Shown: piece after piece, positions 22,985 through 33,700 of the stretch | Numbering within the stretch: position 1 is the first letter of the stretch | Layout of the letters: the number at the start of each line of letters is the position of its first letter | Origin: Musa acuminata AAA Group | Lineage: Eukaryota; Streptophyta; Magnoliopsida; Zingiberales; Musaceae | Length of the DNA stretch: 64,000 nt | Reading direction: 5' to 3' | Assembly: GCF_036884655.1 (NCBI RefSeq) | Contig: NC_088355.1 | Location: 18,480,501 to 18,544,500, forward strand | Position numbers and translations under genes: made by a program | The notes under the pieces: generated by a model | Seen by the model: only the letters and a program-made list of their open reading frames with translations | Told to the model about the DNA's origin: nothing | The model's database searches: none

Positions 22985-23290
22985 GCCAGGCGGTGCAACC
23001 ACCGAGCTCAGTCTTCGAGCTCTGGCAGAGAGGTGCATCAGCCTGAGCTCAATTTCGAGCTCTGCCAGGTGATGCAACCACCGAGCTCTGACTTCGAGCT
23101 CTGCCAGGCGGTGCAACCACCGAGCTCAGTCTTCAAGCTCTGGCAAAGAGGTGCATAAGCCTGAGCTCAGTTTCGAGCTCTGCCAGGTGATGCAACCACC
23201 GAGCTCAGACTTCGAGCTCTGCCAGGCGGTGCAACCATCGAGCTCAGTCTTCGAGCTCTGGCAGAGAGGTGCAATCACCTGAGCTCAGTC
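22985..23290. repeat. 118-bp tandem repeat in K U3
   Basis: Starts GCCAGGCGGTGCAACCA at 22985, 23103 and 23221, giving a 118-bp period with about 2.6 copies. Each copy holds two GAGCTC-rich palindromes (CGAGCTCTGCCAGG). This is a local amplification of the palindromic array. Confidence 0.85.
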
Positions 23291-23929
23291 TTCGAGCTCT
23301 GCCAGGCGGTGCCACCTCTCCAGTCAAGAGGTGCAACCGCCTGATCCCGGAATTCCGGGATTTGATCGTTTTGAGCTCCAAATTTGAATTGGGTTGGGGC
23401 CTATAAATACCCCACCCATTCAACACTGAAAGGATACAGATCCACACCGAATTCTTGATCTTTTCAGTGATTCTAAGAGCTCAAATTTGTGTAAAGTCCT
23501 AAAGTTCTCCTCCTTCTGTTCTTCAAGTCTTGAGTTGTAAAGAGAGGAGAGAAAGGATCTGTAAAGGTTGTCTCCTGAGCCTGTCAAAAGGAGAGAAACT
23601 GTAAAAGGGCAGTTAGCCTTCGCCCATTGAAGGAAGGTAGCTAGTTGACGTCGGTGACCTCGTCGGAGGAGGAAGCCAAAAGTGGAGTAGGTCAAGACTG
23701 ACCGAACCACTCTAAATCTCTCGTTTGCTTTTACCTTGAGCACTTTATCATTACTGCAAACCTCCTACATTGCTACTGCCCTCTGCGCCTTTACGAACGA
23801 GTTTCTAAGCTCTGATCTTTCAGAATCTGCATTCAAACGTAAATCGTGTTTTCGTACGATCTTCACACTGCAGTTTACGCTTACATTCGGATTCCATTTA
23901 TAACTGCAAATTGCTTTCTACGTAAAACG

Positions 23930-24265
23930 CTTTTCAAGGTTCAAAACTGCTTTTAGACGCAAAACTACATTTAGACGTAAAATTACGTTTAGACGTAAAA
24001 CTACGTTTAGACGCAAAACTGCGTTTAGACGTAAAACTACGTTTAGACGTAAAACTACGTTTAGACGCAAAACTGCGTTTAGACGTAAAACTACGTTTAG
24101 ACGTAAAACTGCGTTTAGACGTAAAACTGCGTTTGGACGTAAAACTGAGTTTAGACGCAAACTGTGCTTAGACGCAAACTGTGCTTAGACGCAAACTGCG
24201 CTTAGACGCAAACTGTGTTTAGACGCAAACTGCGCTTAGACGCAAAACTGCGCTTAGACGCAAAC
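23930..24265. repeat. 18-bp tandem array in K
   Basis: About 18-19 copies of an 18-mer of the form CGTTTAGACGTAAAACTA, with the later copies shortened to about 17 bp (TTAGACGCAAACTGTGC). Other family LTRs have only one or two such words (for example around 51870 and 57840). On the minus strand it translates as a repeated RLNVVL hexapeptide, which is not a gene. Confidence 0.95.
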
Positions 24266-25673
24266 TGCACTGTGATTCTGCTTTTATATCGAAATCGTTT
24301 TTATCGGACGAACGCAACTTTCATTTTTAAAATCGCTGTAAGATTTCCGCTGCACTAATTCACCCCCCCCCTCTTAGTGCTCTCGATCCTAACACTCCTC
24401 TCTAGCGGTGATCCACACAGTAGGGTTGCGACGACGCTCCTCAAAACTCCAGGCCTGCTCTGAGGTGGAGAGGGAGAGGAGAATAGGAAAGGCAAGCAAA
24501 GGCTCTAGCCTATGAGGCTCTGAATCCCTCCTATTTATAGAGGTCCCCTGTCAAACCCTAATGTGTCCTCTCCTAGTGGGTATTGGATCTGCATCCAATA
24601 AGACAAGGGCTCCGTTAGATATCTCATATCCGAACCTCTACTCATCGCAATGCCTACCATATGTGTGTGACCCTCTAGGCCCAATATCGAGCTGGCCGTG
24701 AGTCATACCCATTAGAACTCCTTCTAACTCAGTGAATTATTATCTCTGTAATAATTCACTTGACTCATCGACTACAGACGTACTAGGCCACTACGCCATA
24801 ATCCCCAGACGATACAGGGGAATCCAATCCATTGGACCTGTCTGTCCTCAGTTACCGTGTACCTATAGTCCCTCATCTATCTAATATCCCAGAGACTGTA
24901 TATCGAGCATGGTGCTGTCAGACCCATACGGTTTCTCCTCGAGTCTCGCTCTAATCGGATTCTCCCGGAGAACTCTTTCTTTCTCAACCCGAATGACCCT
25001 GGCCAGGGATTTGTTTGAGCAAGAACACATGAGATATTCCTCTCATGACGCCGAGAGTGGATGATCCTCTATCGACACTCAATAGCCCTCGTAAGGTTGA
25101 CTACCACTCCCAATGACCAGCTGTACTAGATCTGGGACAGCCAAACCTATAAGTCTGGTATCAAAGAGTGGAGCACTCATACAGGACATCCTTGGTGTCT
25201 CAAGTCTAAGGACTAGATATACCACTAGGACTACGGAATCGCTGTTTGACAATAAGGCATCATCAACCATCTAGCATTCCGTAAGCGAATCAATCAGTGA
25301 ACTCATTCTCCAATGAGCACTTGTACTGTATCCCTAGTGTCCTTACACGAGCAGCTATGAGACCAACTGCATCCATCATATGGACGAGTATACAGCACAC
25401 CAGTCTGTCTGGTTATCACGATGTCCCTCTCGAGTAACCTATGACCGGGATTTTTTAGGATATGTGTTTAAAGGTGAATCGATCTCATTATCATGATCTC
25501 ATCACGATCCGATTCCTATTGCACAAATCCAAGGACATCACAATATGTATATATGCATTTATGCAATAGTTATAAAGTGATATACGCCAAAATATAATAA
25601 GCAAAAAGATTCTGTATCAAGTCACATGTGCCATCACTCATGTGATTGGCTTGCTGGGCACCTATGACTAGCA

Positions 25674-26182
25674 ATTATGACAGTAGTACTGCCAGGACCC
25701 CGAAAATCCAGGAGATGACATTTTTGAGCTCCAAATTCAAACCAGTTTGGAGCCTATATAAACCCCACCCTTTTCTGCATGAAAGGGCACCGAAAATCCA
25801 ATCTTACTCTGTGATTTTTAGAGCTCAAAAGTATTGTATAAGCTAAAAGTTCTCCTCCCTCTTTTCTTCCAAGTTTCGATCATTGAAGAGAGGAGTGAAA
25901 ATTCTGTAAGAGTTGTCTCCTAAGCCCATCAAAAGGAGTGAAATTGTAAAAGGGTGGTTGGCCTTTGCCTATTGAAGGAAGGCCTCTAGTGGACGTCGGT
26001 GACCTCATCGGTGGAGGAAGCCAAAAGTGGATATAGGCCAAGATTGACCGAACCACTCTAAATCTCGGTTTGCATTTACTTTGAGCATATTATCTTTACT
26101 GCAAACCCCCTCAATAGCTTACTACCTTCTGCGCATTTACGATCGTGTTTCAAAGTTCAGTATTTTCCAAATCGGCGTTTAG
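25674..26182 (+). repeat. LTR remnant L, right piece
   Basis: Resumes the SIRE-like LTR after J: GACAGTAGTACTGCC, a TATATAAACC box near 25753, the conserved TTGTCTCCTAAGCCC and GCCTATTGAAGGAAGGCC words, then TCGGCGTTTAG, where homology stops and AT-rich DNA begins. The last part of U5 is missing, so this LTR is truncated. Confidence 0.75.
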
Positions 26183-27276
26183 CAATATATTTTTATGCTT
26201 ATGTAATATATATTAGCATTTAGCTTATGCTTAGCTCATAACAATCATAAAATTTGAAACATGATTTTCAAAATATATTATAAATATAATAATTTATACA
26301 CTATTTTATAGTGAATTAAACTTATACTTATCTTATTTAACTAAAAAATAAAGTTGTTAGTGAAAAACCATGTTCCTTATTGATCGAATATGCTAGGGAG
26401 TAGTAAAATTATTAAATTGGGAGTATAAGGTTAAAAGATGCAACTCTACATCTTAAATTACTTATTTATAATAATTCATAAATTTTTTTGATAAAATGTA
26501 TTCTAAAATAGACTATACCTAACCTAAAATTTTATCTAAATTTTACCACTAATTTTCTAATAATTTATTTTTTAATCAAATAAATTAGTTAGTATCAATC
26601 AAGTCATCACGCTATTCTACACAATAATTTTACTTTATTATTGTAGTCGATCAAACGTGAATTATCATAAAATTTTATAGAAAACTAAGAGATATATAAA
26701 ACTAAATATAAACTAAATTTTAATTTAAAATAAAATTATTTAGAGGATAAAACACCCTTTTAATTCAACTATCAACATATATTAACTAGATTGGGACTAT
26801 CTAAATTTATAAACCTAATTATATCCTTAAGAAAGTTAATTCAATTCGAATATAATCTCTTCTTAGAAAATAAAAGATTTTGAGTAATTCATATTAAGAC
26901 ACTCATAACTCTACACACCAATCTCATATTAAAGTCATACTAGAGGTTATTCAAGATTAATTCGAAGTTTAGGTTACTCTTTTTTTTGGTAAGTGAAATT
27001 TAGGTTACTCGAAGTAACTAAAAAAATATTATATAATTTGTAAAACTAAAATCAGGAAAGAATTTAGTTTTTCTTATGTCAATCTTTCTTAAAGCTAAGA
27101 TCCTTGGGCTTCAACGATGAAAGGGTTAAAATATAAGAGAAATGAGATAGAAATTAATTTTTTTTTTGCACCGGTGAGAAAGATAAGGTTGAATTAAATA
27201 AGAGTTGATTTTAGTGAGCTGATTAGAGAGGCAACTAAGAGATCATGGGTTCAATCTCATTAAACCTCCTCTCAAG

Positions 27277-27374
27277 TTTTTTTTAATATAATTTTAGTGT
27301 TAGTGCAACCCAAATTGAGTCTAATTTTTTTTTAATATAATTTTAGTGTTAGTGCAACCCAAATTGAGTCTAAT
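27277..27374. repeat. 49-bp direct tandem duplication
   Basis: Two near-identical copies, each running from a T-run through AATATAATTTTAGTG to GAGTCTAAT. Period 49 bp; the copies differ only in the length of the T-run. Confidence 0.95.
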
Positions 27375-27877
27375 TTGATTTGACAAGAATGATATATTTC
27401 AATCTAAATTCAAACTTCAATCTACTTATAGATCTCAATATTTTTAGTGTAATACTTATCTTTAGTGTAATATATTTTGTCTATACTTAAATAACTTATC
27501 CTCTGCATAAATAGTATTTAAAATTTAAATTTACTTACTTTAATCATAGTCAAACTTATTGAAACCTTGAAATTCACTTAAGACTTATTATAATTCAATC
27601 GCTATTTCTAGTTGTATGCTTATTACCATAATTTCATGTTGGCAATTGAAATTCACTTGAAATTCACTTAAGACAGATTATGTCTTTTTATTATAAAAGA
27701 TACTTAAGACAGTTATTGATGATTATGCATGTTCAAACAATATTTTGTAAGATTAAATATGTGTGAAATTAACGGATGAAAAGGTATTTATGTCACTATA
27801 ATGAAAAAAATTAATTATAGGGTATCATTAAATAAAGGTCAAAAAATTTTAAGTAAAAAGTCTCTAATATATTAGAG

Positions 27878-27880
<3 letters not shown>

Positions 27881-27934
<54 letters not shown>
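27881..27934. repeat. (TA)n microsatellite
   Basis: Pure TA dinucleotide run of 27 units upstream of the thioredoxin pseudogene. Confidence 0.97.
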
Positions 27935-27939
<5 letters not shown>

Positions 27940-28120
27940 TTAGTTAATTTAAGAGGGATTTATAAGAGTTTGAAAGGATACATATATCAAATTGGCAATT
28001 GCAGGGGTAAATATGGAAATCACAAATAAAGAGGACAAGCTATTGTGGATATACCCATGACACACCCCTAGTCCTCCGTAAAGTGTATAGAAGGGGAAAG
28101 AAGTATACAAGACAGACGGA

Positions 28121-28712
28121 ATGGGCGGTCTCTTCTCCAGCCAAGCCGCCGCTGCCGCCGAGGTGGGCGATTCCGCCGTCATCGCCGTCCACTCCGTTGG
28201 TGAATGGACCCACAACTGGCAGTCCCATACCCAGAACAACAAAATGGTATCTCGTTGACCGACAAACCCTTCTTCCCTCGCATTCTCTAATCGTATCCAT
28301 AAGTCGGGTCTATGCCCGCCTCTCGATCACCCATTTGATCTGTTTGCTTCTTCTGGGTTGCTTCCCTACGGGAAGATGGTAATCGACTTCTCCGCGTCCT
28401 GGTGTGGACCGTACCGCTTCGTCGAGCCGGCGTTCAGGGCGATGGCCGCCCAGTACACTGACGCCGTGTTCCTCGATCGACGTTGACGAGCTGCCGGTGA
28501 TGCCATCCTCCTCCTCTTGATTTTTAGGGCGATCGATTCTTGATTTGACTTGGGATTTCGTTCCTCACGATGTGTAGGAGGTGTCGAAGCAGTCGAAGGT
28601 GCAGGCTATGTCGTCGTTCGCGCTGGTGAAAGGAGGGCAGGAGGTGGCAAGAGTCGTCGGCGCGATGAAGGACGAGCTCGAGAGGAGGATCCAGGAGCAG
28701 CTCAGCATCTGA
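28121..28712 (+). pseudogene. Thioredoxin h-type pseudogene, three exons
   Basis: Exon 1 (28121-28246) encodes MGGLFSSQAAAAAEVGDSA... with the plant thioredoxin-h N-terminal extension and VIAVHSVGEWTHNW. Intron 1 is 28247-28375. Exon 2 (28376-28496) encodes [33 protein letters not shown]; the active site should be WCGPC, but the resolving Cys codon is TAC (28412-28414). Two bases are then missing after CTC at 28474, shifting VDELP out of frame. Intron 2 is 28497-28577. Exon 3 (28578-28712) encodes EVSKQSKVQAMSSFALVKGGQEVARVVGAMKDELERR... and a stop. The intron layout is that of a native gene, not a processed copy. A functional thioredoxin would reduce protein disulfides in the cytosol; this copy cannot do so as read. 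An assembly error could explain the 2-bp loss but is less likely to explain both defects. Confidence 0.82.
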
Positions 28713-29879
28713 AGGAGGAGTAGGTTTTGAGTTTCCCTCTTTGGTTGATTTGTATGATTTGGTGGAGTGATGCGTTCGATGAGATGAGATCAAATGGATG
28801 GTCTCTGTTGTTATTGGACTAATATGTGGAACACATACAATGATGATGGATGGATGTTTTGATGAATGTAAATCAATTGACTTCATTGTATTTGTTACCT
28901 CTCATTATTTGATGGATGCAAATTTAGGTTTTGTTGGGACATGAAAAATGTTAGCATTAAATCATAATCATGAATTTTAAATCTCTACATAGACTCTATG
29001 ATTTTAAAATTTTAACATATGAGATGTTAAAATTATTTTTTATCAATAAAATTATTAAAAATAAATAGAATATTTTTGTATCGATCCAATACATAATGTT
29101 CTGTATTATATTTTTTATTAATACAACTGACAATATTATGATAAATAAAATTATTATTATATTTATCATCAATACAACTAATAATATTAAGATAAATAAA
29201 ATTATTTATTTTATTTTTAAAATTATAAAGATCTTAATGTAAATTTTTTAAGTATAATGGATAATCTTCTATAATTAACCTCGAGAATCCTATATGAAAT
29301 CATCTGATGATTATTAGATTGATGGATGTAACCTTGAGTACGATGGATAATCTATAATTAGCCTTGAGAATCCTACGTGAGATCATCATCATCATCTGAT
29401 GATTCAGACTGATGGCGTTCTTTGATGGATGGATGTAAACTTTTGCTCTATTAAGGCTCTCCTATTTACGGGGAGGCACATCAACTAGCACTGGGTTGCT
29501 GCATAAACTTCCGACTCAATTCTTAGATCCCTGGCGGCAAAACAAACATATCACGGATACAGTTAAGAAATGCAACGCTTCCTGACAACAACTATGCTTA
29601 AACATTACAAACAATGCATTCATAAGATTAATGGCATTGAGGCCATCATGTTTTTGTTTTCGGGGGAAAAATGAAAGTTGAGAAACATAAGATTATAGCC
29701 TTGAGTGCCATCATTTTTTTTCCACTTAATCAACCATTAGCATTACATCATTTGAGACATTCAGCCAGTCATTTGATATATAACAAATATTTTCTTCAGC
29801 TTCAAATAAACAGCTATGCTACAAGTAAAACTGGATCCATTCTAACAGATGGGACTTCACATGCTCATCGAAGTGAATC
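28713..29879. other. Region between the thioredoxin pseudogene and RRM exon 2
   Basis: No further coding sequence is supported. 28713-28930 is plausibly the old 3' untranslated region of the thioredoxin copy. 29440-29879 would be the 3' untranslated region of the minus-strand RRM gene. Confidence 0.45.
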
Positions 29880-30089
29880 TCAAAATAGATCATGGTACGA
29901 GATAATTTCCCTGCTGGCGTGGGGACTCTTTGGTCTATTTTTGGTGCTTTCTGTACTCATGCCTGGATTAAGCTTCTTACTACGACCAAGTCTGCTCAAT
30001 GGTATTTCTGCACGAAGCAGCTTTGATGGGAGAGAAATCTTGACTCCTGTCTTAATTGGTAATGGATCGCTCGCTCGAACCACTAATAC
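29880..30089 (-). CDS. RRM-domain protein, exon 2 (C-terminal 69 residues)
   Basis: On the minus strand a good acceptor (TTTCCTGG...ACAATACAG) precedes GTATTAGTGGTTCG. The exon encodes VLVVRASDPLPIKTG..., completing the last beta strand of the RRM begun in exon 1, then a basic tail with SKLLRAEIPLSRLGRSKK and the ending EIISYHDLF-stop (29880-29882). Exon 1 ends in phase 0 and this exon starts in phase 0, so the join gives VRSKK-VLVVRASDPL without a break. The two exons are about 10.8 kb apart. A plus-strand ORF over the same bases (29671-30108) is judged a shadow. Confidence 0.72.
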   Translation of the reverse strand, partial: VLVVRASDPLPIKTGVKISLPSKLLRAEIPLSRLGRSKKLNPGMSTESTKNRPKSPHASREIISYHDLF

Positions 30090-30729
30090 CTGTATTGTTT
30101 CCAGGTAAGAAGAGACAAAGCAAACACAACAAAACTTTGTCTGCATACAAGATATCAAAAAAATAGAAAATGAGATGTTCTGCAGATAACTCGTTAGATA
30201 TCCCTCCAAAATTTATCAGTTCTGTGTTTGTACATCAGTCTTTATCAGATCTTCCACTAGCAAATCCACAAGGATTCGGCAAAGATATGACAAGGAACTC
30301 ATCAGAGACTCTAACTGCATCAAAATTTACAAGTAGATGTGTTCAAGAAAACCAATGAACTAAACCATCAAAAACTAAAAACAATTAGATGATTGAACCA
30401 GTTGGTTCGTTCCATCAAACAAATATTCAAACAGATGATCTTCCAATGTGAAGTCTACTATCTCAATTCCTGAATAGTAGCCCCCTACAAATGTCATTAT
30501 CAAGTCTTCACAACCATGATCCCAGTTCACCATCCTTCTCTCTCATTCATAAGATAAACCATCTGATGCCATAATCATATATGTCAGTGTTCACTGTCCC
30601 CAACACATTCCTCACAATGAATACTCCCAGTATGCCTACAATTCTTGACTAGCCTAAATTTCACAGGATGTTATATCCTAAATTCCTACTAATTCATGTT
30701 CTTTCATGTTTCTCGACCATTAATATGGT

Positions 30730-32174
30730 TGTTGAATCTCATATTTTGATGATGAAATCAATTGTAATTTGTTTGATCCAATCTATATGTTGAGAAAAGT
30801 GTACAGGATTAACTACGATGGCAGTAAGACATAAAGCAGGTGTTGTGCCGGAGTCAAGATCGAGATCACGTTGGGAGTTCGAGAGTTCGACGGAAGTTCG
30901 GACGTTCGCTGGAAGTTTTGCGGGAACCAACCGAGAAGTCCAGGAGCTTGCTAGAGAAGCTCGTCGGAACTTGCCAAGAAGATCGTCGTAAAGTCCGAGA
31001 GCTTACCGGGAGTCCGCCGGAGCATTGCTGAGAGTTCGTCAGATGTTCGCAGGAAGTATGCCGGAAGAGCAATTGACGCGCCGGAACATGAAGTGCAGTA
31101 ATCATGTCTTAATTATCGTAGTTAGAGCATAAATTAAGTTAGATTTGGAAGGTAATCCCACTAACCTAGTTAGAGGCCAACTGGGCCCTAAGTTGGGCTG
31201 GTTTGGGCCGGATTCAAGGCCCAACCAGGACCCTGAATTCCTGGTCGGCGGTGGCATCGCCTGGGAGACTCGGTCTCCCAAGAATTCTAGGCGGTGGTAC
31301 CACCCCTGTCAAGCAGTAGTACCGTCGACAGTTATTGCTGCCAGCGATGGTACCGCCCTTGTCAGGCGATGGTACTGCCCAGACTGAGTAGTAGTACCGC
31401 CTAGTGTCAGGTGTCAGGCGGTAGTACCACCCAGTAATGGCGGTGGTACCGTTAGGACCCTAGAAATCCGAGATTAGACACTTTTTGGCTCCATTTTTGA
31501 AGCCATTGGGGCCTATAAAAACCCCACACTTTCCTGCATGAAAGGGCACGAAACCTATTGGCAAATCTTGAGTTCTTGAGCCTTAAAGTGTTGTAAAAGT
31601 TAGAGTTCTCCTCCTTCATCTCTTAGCCTTGTAACCATCCAAGAAAGAGGAGTGAAACTTGTAAGGGTTGTCTCCTAAACCCGGCAAAAGGAGAAAAGCT
31701 GTAAAAGGTGGTTGGCCTTCGTCTATTGAAGGAAGGCCTCTAGTGGACATCGGTGACCTCGTCGGAGGAGGAAGCCGAAAGTGAATGTAAGTCATGTTGA
31801 CCGAACCACTCTAAAACTCGGTTTGCATTTACTTTGAGCAACTTTCTTTTATAGCAAACTGCCTCTCCTCCTTACTGTGCTTTAACTACGTCTATATACG
31901 CTTTCACGTAAACATCTTCCGAGATCGGTTTTAATCGTACGAAGACTTTACAAAACTGACGCTTTTCATTTATGCAATTTACATTGCTGCTAATCACCTT
32001 AGTCTTCTCTTGCACTTTCACGAAAGGTTTCAAGTTCAAATTCTTTCCGAAACGAATTGAATTGAAACCATTGTCGTTGGAATTGATTTTAATCGAAATA
32101 AGTTTTTTGAAATAGTGAAAGTTTTTCGCTGCACTAATTCACCCCCCCTCTTAGTGCCGCTCTTGATCCTAACA
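30730..32174 (+). repeat. 5' LTR of element D
   Basis: 1,445 bp, TGTTGAATCTCATATTTTG to GATCCTAACA. Palindromic units at 31240-31450 (for example GGCGGTGGTACCACCC), then TATAAAA (31514-31520) with CCCCACAC. The PBS after it reads TTGATATCAAAGTAAGG, three changes from TGGTATCAGAGC. Confidence 0.9.
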
Positions 32175-32224
32175 ATTGATATCAAAGTAAGGTTCACTCT
32201 CGTTTGGTTTAAAACCCAAGAGAG

Positions 32225-33700
32225 ATGACATTTGTCGGTAACCAAGAGGGTCATTCAATTACATGTCCGCCCATGTTCATTGGGACGGATTACACATATT
32301 GGAAAACAAGAATGAGGATCTTCCTGATTTCAATGGATTTTGAGCTTCGAAATATTGTAGAAAATGGATTTCGAAAGTCTTCTCTTCCAATGAACGATTG
32401 GAATGAGTTAGAGAAGAAGACTTTCACTTTAAACGCAAAAGCTATGAATGTCTTATTTTGTGCATTAGATAAAAACGAGTTTAATCGAGTGTCGATTTGT
32501 GAAACGATTTTTGATATTTGGCACACACTCGAAGTGACTCATGAAGGCACTAGTAGAGTGAAGGAGTCAAAAATTAATCTTTTAGTTCATTCTTATGAGT
32601 TATTTCAAATGAAACCGAGTGAAACCATTGGAGACATGTACACCCGATTTACGGATGTCGTCAATGGTCTAAAAGGACTTGGTAAAGGTTTCTCGGATTT
32701 TGAACTCGTTAATAAAGTTTTAAGATCCCTTCCAAAGAGTTAGGACCCTAAAGTAACGGTTATTCAAAGGCCTAAGATCTAAATAATTTTTCTCTTGAAG
32801 GACTAATTGGGTCACTAATGACCTATGAAATGACATGTAAAGTTCATGAAGAGCTTGAAGACACTCTTCCAAAGAACAGGAAGGATATGGCACTGAGAAC
32901 ACAAGAAGACCACTTAAGAGAAAACTCAAGTGATGAAGACTTTGATGATGACTTGGCACTTTGAATAAGGAAATTTAAAAAATTCATTAAAAGAAATAAA
33001 TTTAAAAATGACACTAAAAATAATTTTGAACCCAAGAAAGATCAAGTAATTTGATACGAATGCAAGAAACCGGGACACTACAAGAGTGAATATCCCCAAG
33101 CCAAGAAGAAGACACCAAAGAAAAAGGCACTCAAAGCAACATGGGACGACTCAAGCGCATCCGAAGAAGAGGAGCCAACTAACACTGAGCAAGTTGCTCA
33201 CTATGCGCTAATGGCCATTGGAGATGAGGTAACAAGTTCATTAGACGCAAATTTGTCATTTGATGAACTATTAAATGCTTTTCATGATTTATTTGATTAA
33301 TGCAAATCAATTAGTAAAAAATATAAATTGTTAAAAAATGAGCATGATTCTCTTGTTAGCAATTTCGATAAATTAAAAATTGAGCATAATGATAGTTTAG
33401 CTCTATGTACGAAATGCCATGATTTAGAAATACTTCAAAAGGAAAAGGTGGAATCGGATTTGTGAGTAGCTCTCACTATAATCCAACCACCTTTGTTAAA
33501 GGCCCTACCTTGCATGTCTCACTATAATCGAATTTGGGCATGTAGCTTATCATTGTTCATTCAAGAAATGTAGTCCACATAAATTGATTTGGGTTCCTAA
33601 AAGAACCTCAAATAACTCAATGCAACATGATAAGCAATTTAAATCAATTTTTGAGACACCCAAGGTCAAATGGGTACCTAAAAATCATCCTTTTTTATAA
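32225..33700 (+). pseudogene. gag relic of element D
   Basis: Opens MTFVGNQEGHSITCPP and keeps YTYWKTRM and the gag core for 172 codons to a TAG (Trp codon in C) at 32741-32743. Frameshifts near 32770 and in-frame stops near 32963, 33053 and 33298 follow. The first zinc knuckle is readable (ECKKPGHYKSEY, last Cys changed). A deletion between about 33440 and 33540 removes much of the second CCHC region. It closes NHPFL then TAA (33698-33700), at the same position as TAG in element C. Confidence 0.85.

Larger units (their letters stand above)
21891..24394 (+). mobile_element. K: solo LTR of the SIRE-like family
   Basis: A single 2,504-bp LTR, TGTTGAATCTCG to GATCCTAACA, flanked by the perfect 5-bp duplication ctcct (21886-21890 and 24395-24399). 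No internal sequence or second LTR is present. The usual origin is recombination between the two LTRs of a full element. It is longer than its relatives because of the two tandem arrays within it. TATAAATA lies near 23402. Confidence 0.95.
5486..25673 (-). mobile_element. Element J: Tork/Angela-like Copia retrotransposon with two nested insertions
   Basis: Read on the minus strand, the order is 5' LTR (21694-25673, split by solo LTR K), PBS, long GC-rich leader, gag (19227-20027), pol relic (16369-about 19000), a short polypurine stretch, then the 3' LTR (5486-7048) beyond nested element C. Without C and K the element is about 8.4 kb. The RT and RNase H sequences (YVDDILIIGND, MIPYASAIGSIMYAM) are of the Tork/Angela kind. 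Flanks gatat (5481-5485) and attat (25674-25678) share only three of five bases, so a target-site duplication is not clear. The single LTR remnant L on both sides confirms the pairing. Confidence 0.87.
21694..25673 (-). repeat. 5' LTR of element J, split by solo LTR K
   Basis: Pieces 21694-21890 and 24395-25673 rejoin across K with the duplicated ctcct. Together they give about 1,471 bp matching 5486-7048. At the PBS side it starts TATTGGGGGCAGCGG where the partner has TGTTGGGAAATCTTGGGGG..., so about 24 bp are lost. A minus-strand TATA box lies at 24532-24539. Confidence 0.87.
26183..28120. other. AT-rich intergenic region
   Basis: No gene is seen. It holds a 49-bp tandem duplication at 27277-27374 and a (TA)n run at 27881-27934. 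A 19-bp word TTGAAATTCACTTAAGAC recurs at about 27566 and 27655. Confidence 0.6.

Noticed and set aside
23918..24160. 80-codon minus-strand ORF made of RLNVVL repeats
   Set aside because: Direct translation of the 18-bp tandem array in solo LTR K.
29487..29540. Possible short terminal exon on the minus strand (DLRIESEVYAATQC-stop after a CCGCCAG acceptor)
   Set aside because: RRM exon 2 already ends at a stop in a plausible place, and the candidate is too short to support alone.
29671..30108. 145-codon plus-strand ORF with a hydrophobic stretch
   Set aside because: It lies antisense over RRM exon 2, which has a matching phase, a splice acceptor and a continuing RRM fold; the plus reading has no such support.
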